Shown here piece by piece: positions 8,311 through 16,198 of a DNA stretch of 64,000 nt. The notes beneath the pieces were generated by a model that was not told the origin of the DNA, searched no databases, and was given only the letters and a program-made list of their open reading frames with translations. The position numbers and the translations under genes were made by a program. The stretch's first letter is position 1; the number at the start of each line of letters is the position of its first letter. The stretch is taken from the NCBI GenBank assembly GCA_900768045.1, contig CAAGBL010000104.1, positions 74,454-138,453 of the forward strand, given 5' to 3'. Source of the stretch: an uncultured Alistipes sp. (lineage in GTDB: Bacteria; Bacteroidota; Bacteroidia; Bacteroidales; Rikenellaceae).

Positions 8311-9603
8311 TTATATGAAGATATACTTCAAAACAAACAACAGGGCAAGGATATACATTGTAGTAGATATCTTCTTATATCTACCACTCATAACATTTAT
8401 CACCACATAGGCTATCATGCCAAGCAATATGCCATTAGATATAGAGTAGGTGAATGGCATCATAATAACGCATATAAAGGCTGGAATGGCCTCGGTAAAG
8501 TCGTGCCACTGAATCTTGGCAACAGGCTCAAGCATCAACAATCCCACGATGATAAGCGCTGGGGCTGTAGCAGCAGCGGGGATAGAGAGGAAGAGTGGCG
8601 AGAAGAAGAGAGCTATTGCAAAGCATACCGCCACAGAGAATGCAGTAAGACCCGAGCGACCACCCTGCGCAACACCTGCGGCACTCTCGATATATGTAGT
8701 GGTAGTAGACGTTCCGAGCACAGAGCCAGCAGTTGTTGCTATGGCATCTGCCATAAAGGCCTGCTTGATGCGGTAGATTTTTCCATCTCTATCAATCATA
8801 TTTGCCTTTGTACACACGCCCACAAGAGTACCCACCGTGTCGAACATATCTATAAATAGGAATGTTAGCACCACAACAAGCATGTCGAGTGTAAAGATAT
8901 TCTCGAACTCGAACTTACAGAAAATGGGGGCTATAGACTCAGGGTGCGACACGACGCCTTTGAACTCCGTAACACCCATAAACACACCTATTATCATCGT
9001 AATAAGAATGCCTATAAGGATTGAGCCAGGAACATTACGCATATAGAGCAGGCTCGTGATAATCAAGCCTATAAGAGCTAATAGTGCAGAACCAGAGGTG
9101 ATATCTCCAAGCGCTACTAACGTGGCATCGTCATGTATCACCACACCCGCACTACTAAGGCCAATAAAGGCTATAAATAGACCTATGCCCGCACCAATAG
9201 CATTGCGCAAACTCTGAGGTATTGCATTTACGATAGCCTCACGAATATTACCAAGCGTAAGCAGTATGAAGATTATACCCTCGATAAAGACTGCCGTCAG
9301 GGCAAACTGCCACGAATATCCCATACCAAGACATACGCTATATACAAAAAAGGCATTAAGACCCATGCCTGGCGCAAGGCCAAAGGGCAGCTTACCCAGA
9401 AATGCCATAGCAAGACATCCAATGATTGCAGCGAGCGTTGTCGAGGTGAATACGGCGCCACTGGGCATTCCATCTAAGAGTCCAAACATCGTAGGATTTA
9501 CGGCGAGGATATACGACATGGTGAGGAACGTTGTAATTCCCGCCACAATCTCTCGGCGAATGGTGGTCTTCGTGTGATCAAAACCAAAGAGTCTCTTCAA
9601 CAT
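8311..9603 (-). CDS. NCS2-type adenine/guanine/hypoxanthine permease
   Basis: 430 residues with about 12-14 hydrophobic segments. The N-terminus FGFDHTKTTIRREIVAGITTFLTM and motifs GLAPGMGLNAFF, IGLFIAFIGL, FIDMFDTVGTLVGV and GVAQGGRSGLTA are diagnostic of the AzgA/PbuG branch of proton-coupled purine transporters in the inner membrane. A structured leader (9635-9683) and a TATCTTTG box lie upstream. The nucleoside phosphorylase and the permease suggest nucleobase salvage, although they are not in one operon. Confidence 0.92.
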   Translation of the reverse strand: MLKRLFGFDHTKTTIRREIVAGITTFLTMSYILAVNPTMFGLLDGMPSGAVFTSTTLAAIIGCLAMAFLGKLPFGLAPGMGLNAFFVYSVCLGMGYSWQFALTAVFIEGIIFILLTLGNIREAIVNAIPQSLRNAIGAGIGLFIAFIGLSSAGVVIHDDATLVALGDITSGSALLALIGLIITSLLYMRNVPGSILIGILITMIIGVFMGVTEFKGVVSHPESIAPIFCKFEFENIFTLDMLVVVLTFLFIDMFDTVGTLVGVCTKANMIDRDGKIYRIKQAFMADAIATTAGSVLGTSTTTTYIESAAGVAQGGRSGLTAFSVAVCFAIALFFSPLFLSIPAAATAPALIIVGLLMLEPVAKIQWHDFTEAIPAFICVIMMPFTYSISNGILLGMIAYVVINVMSGRYKKISTTMYILALLFVLKYIFI

Positions 9604-9634
9604 ACGTTATTTAATTTATAGGCTTCTGTTAAAT

Positions 9635-9702
9635 CTATCTTACGAAGGCCGTGTTGTTGGCACCGCTTTTGACCTTCTGATAGCATATTAGTAACAAAGA
9701 TA
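9635..9702 (-). promoter_or_regulatory. Promoter -7 box and structured leader of the purine permease
   Basis: On the minus strand a TATCTTTG box (complement of 9695-9702) is followed by a leader that can fold as an outer stem CTATC/GATAG (9679-9683 with 9635-9639). It encloses a GAAGG-C / G-CCTTC stem whose loop contains GCGGTGCCAACAACAC. No upstream TTTG box is obvious. It does not match the classic purine riboswitch as I know it. It may be a regulatory leader or just a 5'-stabilising hairpin. Confidence 0.4.
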
Positions 9703-9741
9703 GTTATAATTATTTATATTTTTGAGATAGTCGATAAAATC

Positions 9742-9772
9742 TTGCAAATACCACCATTTTTTTTTAACTTTG
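9742..9772 (+). promoter_or_regulatory. Bacteroidetes-type promoter of the M20 dipeptidase gene
   Basis: TTG at 9742-9744 and TAACTTTG at 9765-9772 are separated by 20 bases. This fits the primary-sigma promoter pattern of Bacteroidetes and lies about 50 bases upstream of the ATG at 9825. Confidence 0.7.
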
Positions 9773-9824
9773 CAAAACGAGCACTTGTGGCTTAACATTA
9801 AAAAACCTTAAAACATCAGATACT

Positions 9825-11192
9825 ATGAAACAAGCAACAGAGTACATCAAGCAGAACAGAGAGCGCTTCCTCGAGGAGCTTTTCGACCTTCTTCGCATAC
9901 CATCAATCAGCGCACAGCCATCACTCCACAAGCAGGACATGGTGCGCTGCGCTGAGTGGTTGGCACAGTCGTTGGTTAAGGCGGGTGCTGACAGCGCCGA
10001 GGTGCTTCCTACCGAGGGCAACCCAGTAGTATATGCCGAGAAGATTATCGATCCTAAGGCAAAGACCGTATTGGTTTATGGTCACTACGACGTTATGCCC
10101 GAAGATCCTATCGACGAGTGGAAGACCAACCCATTCGAGCCAGAGATCAAGGAGGGCAGAATCTGGTGTCGTGGTGCTGACGACGACAAGGGCCAGCTCT
10201 TCATGCACGCCAAGGCTTTCGAGGCGATGGTAGCTACCGACACCCTCCCATGCAACGTTAAGTTCATGCTCGAGGGCGAGGAGGAGATTGGCTCGCCAAG
10301 CTTGTATAAGTTCTGCGCCGAGAATAAGAAGAAGCTCAAGGCAGATATCATTCTCGTTTCAGATACATCTATGATTGGTCTTGATTGTCCTACCATTACT
10401 GCTGGTTTGCGTGGCTTGACATATATGCAGGTTGAGGTAACTGGCCCAGATAAGGATCTCCACTCAGGCCTATTCGGTGGTGCTGTAGCTAACCCTGCCA
10501 ACGTTCTTGCTAAGCTCATCGCAGAGCTTACCGACGAGTTTGGCCGTGTTACTATCCCTGGCTTCTACGACGACGTGCGCATCCTTAGCGATGCTGAGCG
10601 CAAGGCGTTGAACAAGGCTCCATTCTCATTGGACGAGTACAAGAAGGCTCTCTCGCTTGGCGACGTAGCGGGCGAGGTTGACTATACCACAATGGAGCGC
10701 ACAGGTATCCGCCCATCGCTCGACGTAAACGGCATCTGGAGCGGCTACACTGGCGAGGGTACAAAGACTGTTATCCCATCAAAGGCTTATGCTAAGATCT
10801 CTATGCGCTTGGTACCTAACCAGGACTTCAAGAAGATTGCTAAGCTCTTCGAGAAGCACTTCCGCCGCATCGCCCCTAAGAGCGTGAAGGTTGATGTTAA
10901 GTTCTTGCACGGTGGCGCTCCTTACGTATCTCCTACCGACCTGCCAGCATACAAGGCTGCGGAGAAGGCTGTTGAGACAACGTTTGGTGTTAAGCCATTG
11001 CCATTCTACTCTGGCGGCTCTATTCCTATCATCTCGGGCTTCGAGAATATCCTCGGCATCAAGTCTATCTTGCTCGGCTTCGGTCTTTCAAAGGACGCTA
11101 TCCACTCTCCTAACGAGAGCTACGGCCTCGACCAGTTCGACAAGGGCCTTGAGACTTTGCCATACTTCTACAAGTATTTCGCAGAGAACTAA
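9825..11192 (+). CDS. M20 family metallo-dipeptidase
   Basis: 455 residues. Zinc ligands and catalytic residues are visible: H87 and D89 in YGHYDVMP, the bridging Asp in RGADDDKGQ (119-121), and the Glu pair in EGEEEIGS. The central lid or dimerisation domain contains HSGLFGG. The C-terminal domain ends with HSPNESYGLDQFDKG, which supplies the last His ligand. Members are cytosolic dipeptidases that cleave dipeptides or N-acylated amino acids; the exact substrate is unknown. It is monocistronic, with its own promoter and terminator. Confidence 0.9.
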   Translation: MKQATEYIKQNRERFLEELFDLLRIPSISAQPSLHKQDMVRCAEWLAQSLVKAGADSAEVLPTEGNPVVYAEKIIDPKAKTVLVYGHYDVMPEDPIDEWKTNPFEPEIKEGRIWCRGADDDKGQLFMHAKAFEAMVATDTLPCNVKFMLEGEEEIGSPSLYKFCAENKKKLKADIILVSDTSMIGLDCPTITAGLRGLTYMQVEVTGPDKDLHSGLFGGAVANPANVLAKLIAELTDEFGRVTIPGFYDDVRILSDAERKALNKAPFSLDEYKKALSLGDVAGEVDYTTMERTGIRPSLDVNGIWSGYTGEGTKTVIPSKAYAKISMRLVPNQDFKKIAKLFEKHFRRIAPKSVKVDVKFLHGGAPYVSPTDLPAYKAAEKAVETTFGVKPLPFYSGGSIPIISGFENILGIKSILLGFGLSKDAIHSPNESYGLDQFDKGLETLPYFYKYFAEN

Positions 11193-11211
11193 TCGCAAAA
11201 ATATTCTTAGA

Positions 11212-11244
11212 AAAGAAGCACCCTTTCGGGGTGCTTCTTTTTTT
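11212..11244 (+). terminator. Intrinsic terminator of the dipeptidase gene
   Basis: Stem AAAGAAGCACCC (11212-11223) pairs with GGGTGCTTCTTT (11229-11240) around a 5-base loop and is followed by a T run, 20 bases after the stop codon. Confidence 0.9.
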
Positions 11245-11277
11245 GTGTGGAGTGTGTAGCGTGCTTCGCACGAGATT

Positions 11278-11513
11278 AATTAGGGAGTTTAGGGAGATTA
11301 GGACGATAGGACGATAGGACGAAAGGGACGAAAGATTAATAGGGTTGGTAGGGTCGATAGGGGCGCTTCGCTTGATAGGAGCGCTACGCTTGATAGGGTC
11401 GATGAGTCGAGGGTATCACTTCCCTATTTTCCCCATCTTCCCCATCTTCCCTATTTCCCCTATTTTCCCTATTATCCCTATGCCCTGCCCACCTAACTAA
11501 GCACCACCACCCT
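11278..11513. repeat. Composite TAGGG / CTTCCC intergenic tract
   Basis: The first half consists of degenerate TAGGG, GGACGATA and CGATAGGG units with two GCGCT(T/A)CGCTTGATAGG cassettes (about 11367-11400). A short GTCGATGAGTCGAGGGTATCA joint follows. The second half is CCCTATTTTCCCCATCTTCCC-type pyrimidine units. The halves are roughly complementary, so a long imperfect hairpin is possible. It lies between a plus-strand terminator and cloverleaf copy B and contains no gene. Confidence 0.75.
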
Positions 11514-11642
11514 AATTTGTTGTCAGAAGGGTGCCGAGTGCTACACTCGGCAAAAATGCCACCGATGGGTAGTACTTGACGTACGTCCCATTGGTGGCAT
11601 TTTTTGTTAGGGGACGCAATCGACCCCTTATCACAACAAATT
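11514..11642 (-). repeat. Cloverleaf 3'-end repeat, copy B
   Basis: A 129-bp element with ends AATTTGTTGT / ACAACAAATT. Arms are TGCCGAG-TGCTACA-CTCGGCA; a central stem ATGCCACCGATGGG / CCCATTGGTGGCAT with A and T runs at its feet and a loop carrying AGTACTTGACGTACGT; and GGGG-ACGCAATCGA-CCCC. Its last two bases are the first two of the complement of the stop codon of the 11641-14637 gene. Confidence 0.88.
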
Positions 11643-14637
11643 ATCGAGGCATCATTGGCGGACGACCACCTCCTGGGAACGGTGGCATACCGCCCTTCTG
11701 GCCCATGCCGTCGTAGTCGTCAATGCTCTTTGAGCCCTTCTTGCCAAAGTGGCGAAGGTTGTAGTTGAACTGCACAGTGAAGTAGCGACCGATGACGCTA
11801 TTCCAAGCGTTCTGAGTATAACCGCTACCTACGGTGCGAGCAAACGCCTTATTCTGGTTCAAGAGGTCGTTTACACCCACCAAAATCTCGCCCTGCTGAT
11901 TTTTGAAGAGCTTCTTACCGAGGTATACGTTACAGATGAGGAAGTCCTCGTTGTAGTTGTTCGTAAAGCCGATATACTGGTTGTAGTTCACAGCACCTGT
12001 AAGCGTGAAGCCCTTCCAGAACACCCACTTAAGCTGGCCCGATGCAGTGTGGCTAAAGTACTGGTTGCGAGCATTGCGCATATTGCCCTTAACCAATGTC
12101 TGGCGTGCATCGTTGAACGTTCCGTTCCACTCGATTGTAAAGTCGATATTCTCCGAGATGTTGCTACCCAACGACATACGAGCATCGTAGCCCATGTTGC
12201 TTGTATATGTCGTCTGACCATCAATCATCGAAGGTGTGTGCGAGTAGTTGACACCTGCCGAGAGGTTGAGATTACACTTGATAGGCGACACTGGGAATCC
12301 GTAGCTGATGTGTGTACGGAGGTTATAGTAGCCGTCCATATTCTCGTAAGTCGAGTACTGGAGTGGGTTGTAGATATTACCGTCGATATCAACCTTCTTA
12401 TTATACTCAATACTCTGACCGATGTAGTCCTGCGTAAGCTGTGCCGAGAACATCCACATAAAGGTACGGCCCTTCTCGATATTTGAGCGCACGTAGTGGA
12501 AGTTCATGCGGTGGTTGTACGACGAGCGTAGCTCGGGATTACCCTTCGAGAGGTACTGGGCATTCGACACATCGTAGATATCCTGTAAGTTGCGAACATC
12601 GGGGTTCATGGTGTACGAACTTAGGAATATACGGATAGTGTTCTGAGGGTTGAACGCCACGTTGGTCATAAGGAAATATGTCACGTGGTCGTAGTCGCGC
12701 TTGATGTTCTCGCCCTTGACCATACCATCGAGGATGGAGTGCTGGTAGTAGACGTTTGCCACCACAGTATTCTTGCCCTTAGCATAGCGGTAGCCAGGAC
12801 CCACACGGTGCTCCATACTGATACTATTCGTGAGCGACGAGAGCGACGCATCGGGCTGAAGACCTGCAATGTTGTAGTTATCAGCAGAGAATGGATCAAA
12901 TGGATTTTCGGTGTCCAGTACTTCTGTTTTAGTGACATAAGCGGTCTTCTCAATCTCCTGATTCTCGTAGTCGAAGCGATACTGAAGGCTTAGCTGCGAG
13001 TTTTTACCAATAGGCTCGGTGTAGGTCACATTAGCACGTATGTCGGTCTCGCCCTGTGGTGCGAACGACGACACGTAGCGAAGAATAGGTGACTCTGTGA
13101 GGTAGTCGGTTGCAAGTGTCGAGAAGTTATTTGTCTCAGATGTAATGGTGTTGCGAAGAGCATAGCGACCGTCAACAGTAATTGTACGACCTACCTTACC
13201 CAAGTTCACACGATACTGTAAGAACTCGCTAAAGCGCACGGCCTGCGACGACGCCTCAGAACCGTTGTACAGAATCTCGTATGCGTTACCCTCCTTAACA
13301 CTCTCGCCATTAAGCTCGCCATACTGCTGGCTATAAGGGTTATTACCCTGGAAGCTGAAATTGGTGCGAGACATGAGCGACATATTCTTATTTATGCGCC
13401 AGTCGAAACGTAGGTTTAGACGATGGTTCATGTTGTGAGTCTCTGACTCGCCCTCCTGCTCAAGGTAATCGTCAGGAGATGGCGCCTCATACCACTTCTG
13501 CAACAAGCTCTTATTACGAGTGTTTGTGCTATTGAAGAAGTATGAACCGTTGAGCTTGACAGCATCCTTCTCGCCCCATGCGCCAGTATACTGAACGCCA
13601 ATAGAGCCCACGTTTGCCACACCGCTCTGTGGGCGCACCATGTACTGACCCACACCACGGCCACGGCCCATGCCGCCACCCATGCCGCCACCGCCACCAG
13701 TGACGCCGAGAATATCCTCAAACGAGAAGTTCTGCTGGTTAACGTTGTTGAGCAAGCCGATAACCGACACACGGTGGTTACCCTGGAAGATGTTTACGTT
13801 ACCACCAATGTTATACTTATGGTGCGATGTCACGTTGCTCACCTGAGGGTCGTAGATGTTAGTATTCTGGAAGCTTAGCTCGGCTGGCGAACCATCGATA
13901 TCGGGCTGATAGCCGTAGCCGCCATAGAGCTTACCAAAGACACCCTGACGCATGTTCGAGTGTGTCACGATGTTGATAGCCTTATATCCCTCGCCATCGT
14001 CCATGCCCGAGAACTCGGCATTATCCGAGAGCTTATTAAAGACCTCGACACGGTCTACAGCCTGCGCTGGAAGCGAGTTAAGAGCAGTAGATACATCCTC
14101 GCCAAAGAACTCCTTGCCGTCAACAAAGATTTTCTTCACTTGCTCGCCCTGGGCCTCAACCTGACCATTTGTCACGGTAATACCGGGCATCTTCTTGATA
14201 AGGCCCTCGACATCGGCATCTGCTGCCACCTTGAAGGCTGCGGCATTATATGCCACGGTGTCACCATTCTGCGATGTGCGCAATGCCTGCACCTCCTTAA
14301 CAACAGCCTCGATAGCCACACCTGGAGTAAGCTCCACAACACCAAGGTTGGTTGTACCCTCAACCTTAACATCGGCAGTGTACGGTGTGTAGCCGATAAA
14401 CATCACTTTCATAGAATAGTCGCCAGCAGCAAGACCAGTGATGGTTACGCTACCACCCGCACCTGTTGTGTTATGCTTACGTAGGTTTGGATTACTCTTC
14501 GACTGGAGCTCGACGATAGCGCCAATTACGCCCTCCTTGGTCTCCATGTCTACTATCTTTGCCGTTAAGCGGCCCGACTGCGCCATAGCTGAAGACACCA
14601 TGCACAGCATCATAAAAAGAATAAGTAGTCGCTTCAT
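11641..14637 (-). CDS. Large outer-membrane beta-barrel protein with carboxypeptidase-regulatory N-terminus (TonB-receptor-like)
   Basis: 998 residues. A signal peptide (ending SSAMAQ) is followed by a carboxypeptidase-regulatory-like beta-sandwich (about 22-105) and a plug-like segment with MPGITV and FVDGKEFFGEDV (about 130-220). The long C-terminal part is rich in alternating aromatic strands, as in the outer-membrane beta-barrel family of Bacteroidetes. A glycine-rich insert lies near 315-335 (GGGGGMGGGMGRGRG). The C-terminus is an unusual Gly/Pro/Met tail (GGMPPFPGGGRPPMMPR) instead of a closing aromatic residue. No TonB box or partner SusD is visible, so the substrate is unknown. Upstream, a short palindrome CTTTCG-CTTTG-CGAAAG lies about 50 bases from the start. 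Confidence 0.85.
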   Translation of the reverse strand: MKRLLILFMMLCMVSSAMAQSGRLTAKIVDMETKEGVIGAIVELQSKSNPNLRKHNTTGAGGSVTITGLAAGDYSMKVMFIGYTPYTADVKVEGTTNLGVVELTPGVAIEAVVKEVQALRTSQNGDTVAYNAAAFKVAADADVEGLIKKMPGITVTNGQVEAQGEQVKKIFVDGKEFFGEDVSTALNSLPAQAVDRVEVFNKLSDNAEFSGMDDGEGYKAINIVTHSNMRQGVFGKLYGGYGYQPDIDGSPAELSFQNTNIYDPQVSNVTSHHKYNIGGNVNIFQGNHRVSVIGLLNNVNQQNFSFEDILGVTGGGGGMGGGMGRGRGVGQYMVRPQSGVANVGSIGVQYTGAWGEKDAVKLNGSYFFNSTNTRNKSLLQKWYEAPSPDDYLEQEGESETHNMNHRLNLRFDWRINKNMSLMSRTNFSFQGNNPYSQQYGELNGESVKEGNAYEILYNGSEASSQAVRFSEFLQYRVNLGKVGRTITVDGRYALRNTITSETNNFSTLATDYLTESPILRYVSSFAPQGETDIRANVTYTEPIGKNSQLSLQYRFDYENQEIEKTAYVTKTEVLDTENPFDPFSADNYNIAGLQPDASLSSLTNSISMEHRVGPGYRYAKGKNTVVANVYYQHSILDGMVKGENIKRDYDHVTYFLMTNVAFNPQNTIRIFLSSYTMNPDVRNLQDIYDVSNAQYLSKGNPELRSSYNHRMNFHYVRSNIEKGRTFMWMFSAQLTQDYIGQSIEYNKKVDIDGNIYNPLQYSTYENMDGYYNLRTHISYGFPVSPIKCNLNLSAGVNYSHTPSMIDGQTTYTSNMGYDARMSLGSNISENIDFTIEWNGTFNDARQTLVKGNMRNARNQYFSHTASGQLKWVFWKGFTLTGAVNYNQYIGFTNNYNEDFLICNVYLGKKLFKNQQGEILVGVNDLLNQNKAFARTVGSGYTQNAWNSVIGRYFTVQFNYNLRHFGKKGSKSIDDYDGMGQKGGMPPFPGGGRPPMMPR

Positions 14638-14785
14638 ATTGTTAATTATCTTATTTTCTGTTTTAGAGTAGTGACTCTTTCGCTTTGCGAAAGTAATCTT
14701 TTTTTTTCAAAAATCAATCCACCGAGGGGTGAATCGCCCAAATTGGCGGGTAAAGCGACAAAAAAGGTAAAAAGTAAGAGAAAAG

Positions 14786-14893
14786 GGCACAGAGAGAATA
14801 GGGATAATAGGGTTAATAGGGTCTATAAGCTATAGTATCACAGCCCTATCTTCCCTATCTTCCCTATCTTCCCTATCTCCCCTATCTCCCCTA
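14786..14893. repeat. Composite TAGGG / CTTCCC intergenic tract
   Basis: A block of AATAGGGATAATAGGGTTAATAGGG is followed by CTATAAGCTATAG and then four to six CCCTATCTTCCC units. This tract is next to the terminator of the His/Pro-rich gene and has no cloverleaf copy beside it. Nothing else is seen between 14638 and 14896. Confidence 0.7.
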
Positions 14894-14896
14894 AAA

Positions 14897-14925
14897 AAAA
14901 GATGCCTAACTTATCGGCATCTTTT
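14897..14925 (-). terminator. Intrinsic terminator of the His/Pro-rich protein gene
   Basis: Stem AAAAGATGCC / GGCATCTTTT with a 9-base loop lies 10 bases beyond the stop of the minus-strand gene; a T run follows on the minus strand. Confidence 0.85.
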
Positions 14926-14934
14926 CAATACAAA

Positions 14935-15303
14935 CTATCTGCGTGGGCCTGGCTTACCTGGCGCTGGTCTGCCCGAACCTGGCTTACCTGGTGCTGGCTT
15001 GCCTGGTGCTGGCTTGCCAAAGTTACCATGAGGCTTTGCAGGAGCGCCCTTATGGTTATGGCGTGGCGCTGGGCGATGTGGTCTGCATGCGCTGTTGTGT
15101 CCACGTCCTGGAGGACATGCCCTGCACTCCACCTTGTGGTTATGCACAGGACTTACGTGGTGGTGATGGTTACATGGTGGAACGTTTATCACAACATTAA
15201 CCTTGCGTGGGCCACGCGCATCTGCGCTATTAACATCGTTTGCCATTGCATTACCGATTGCCATTGCTGAGAGCACGAGGCTCAAAACTAACATCTTTCT
15301 CAT
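14935..15303 (-). CDS. Small secreted His/Pro/Gly-rich basic protein
   Basis: 122 residues from the ATG at 15303, chosen because a clear signal peptide follows (MRKMLVLSLVLSAMAIGNAMA). A longer frame to 15363 exists but would put the signal peptide inside the protein. The mature part has a histidine cluster (CNHHHHVSPVHNHKVEC, four Cys in total nearby) and a C-terminal run of GKPAPGKPGSGRPAPGKP-type repeats. I do not recognise a family. The His/Cys cluster suggests metal binding and the basic Pro/Gly tail an extended wall-contacting segment; both are inferences. It has its own terminator and precedes a LytS/LytTR system. Confidence 0.7.
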   Translation of the reverse strand: MRKMLVLSLVLSAMAIGNAMANDVNSADARGPRKVNVVINVPPCNHHHHVSPVHNHKVECRACPPGRGHNSACRPHRPAPRHNHKGAPAKPHGNFGKPAPGKPAPGKPGSGRPAPGKPGPRR

Positions 15304-15320
15304 AGTAGTAAAAATTTTAG

Positions 15321-15360
15321 GGTTGTACTTTGTTTCTTTTCTTGATACAAAGGTACAACC
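15321..15360 (-). promoter_or_regulatory. Palindromic promoter region of the His/Pro-rich gene
   Basis: A TACCTTTG box (complement of 15348-15355) lies 45 bases upstream of the ATG. It is embedded in an imperfect inverted repeat, GGTTGTAC-TTTG / CAAA-GGTACAACC, spanning 15321-15360. The overlap of palindrome and promoter suggests an operator. No convincing upstream TTTG box was found. Confidence 0.45.
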
Positions 15361-15422
15361 CAAAACTACGACTTGGAGTCGCTATGTCGGTTAAACGGAC
15401 AAACTACAGAGTGAAGCGACCT

Positions 15423-16193
15423 TTAGGCTCGGTGAACCGACTGCAACCATTGCTTGAAATCCGACACTCGAGCCTTAGATATTATTATTCGCTCGGGGGT
15501 CTCGACCACTAAGTTAAGCGCAAGGCGGCTACCAAACCACACTGCAATATCCTTTACGGCGCTTCGTGAGATGATAAATTGGCGGTTAGCACGATAGAAC
15601 TCATCGCCCGAGAGCTGCTGCGACAGTGCCTCGAGAGTCTTATCCACAGGATAGCGACGCTCATCGAGGGTGGTTAGCGTAACCTGGTCATCAGAGGTGT
15701 AGAAGAAGGCTATCTCCTCACGCTTGATAGGGATAATCTTATCCTTGTATCTTACGAGCAGCGTCTGCACACTATCGCCCTGCGTTGATTGTAGCATCTC
15801 ATTACGGCGCTGCTGTTGCTGTGCTCGCTCGCTCGATGTTAGGCGCTGGAGCTTATCGAGGGCACGACGCAAGTCCTCCTCCTTGAAGGGCTTTAGGAGA
15901 TAGTCGACGCTATTTACCTTGAAGGCCTCGAGGGCATACTCGTCGTACGCCGTAGTGAATATTATAGGTATATTGATGTCTACACTCTGGAATATGCGGA
16001 ACGAGTCGCCATCGGCAAGGTGGATATCCATAAACACCACGTCGGCGTCTACCTCTCCTGAGAAGTACTCTACGCTCTCCTCCACCGACTCCAACACCTC
16101 GACAACCTCGACATCTGTCAGAAGCGTTGTTAGCATGCTACGTAGGTTTAGCTGTGCAGCGGTCTCGTCCTCTACAATTATAACTCTTTTCAT
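15423..16193 (-). CDS. LytTR-family response regulator
   Basis: 256 residues. The receiver domain (1-120) has acidic residues E9 and D10, phosphoacceptor D56 in VVFMDIHLADG, T/A at TTAYDEYA and the K of YLLKPF. After a Gln-rich linker (about 130-145) comes a LytTR DNA-binding domain (about 150-250) with FFYTSDDQVTLTT and RANRQFIIS. It is activated by the histidine kinase encoded 5 bases upstream. Target genes are unknown; the adjacent His/Pro-rich gene with a palindromic promoter is a natural candidate, by position only. Confidence 0.92.
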   Translation of the reverse strand: MKRVIIVEDETAAQLNLRSMLTTLLTDVEVVEVLESVEESVEYFSGEVDADVVFMDIHLADGDSFRIFQSVDINIPIIFTTAYDEYALEAFKVNSVDYLLKPFKEEDLRRALDKLQRLTSSERAQQQQRRNEMLQSTQGDSVQTLLVRYKDKIIPIKREEIAFFYTSDDQVTLTTLDERRYPVDKTLEALSQQLSGDEFYRANRQFIISRSAVKDIAVWFGSRLALNLVVETPERIIISKARVSDFKQWLQSVHRA

Positions 16194-16198
16194 ACTCT

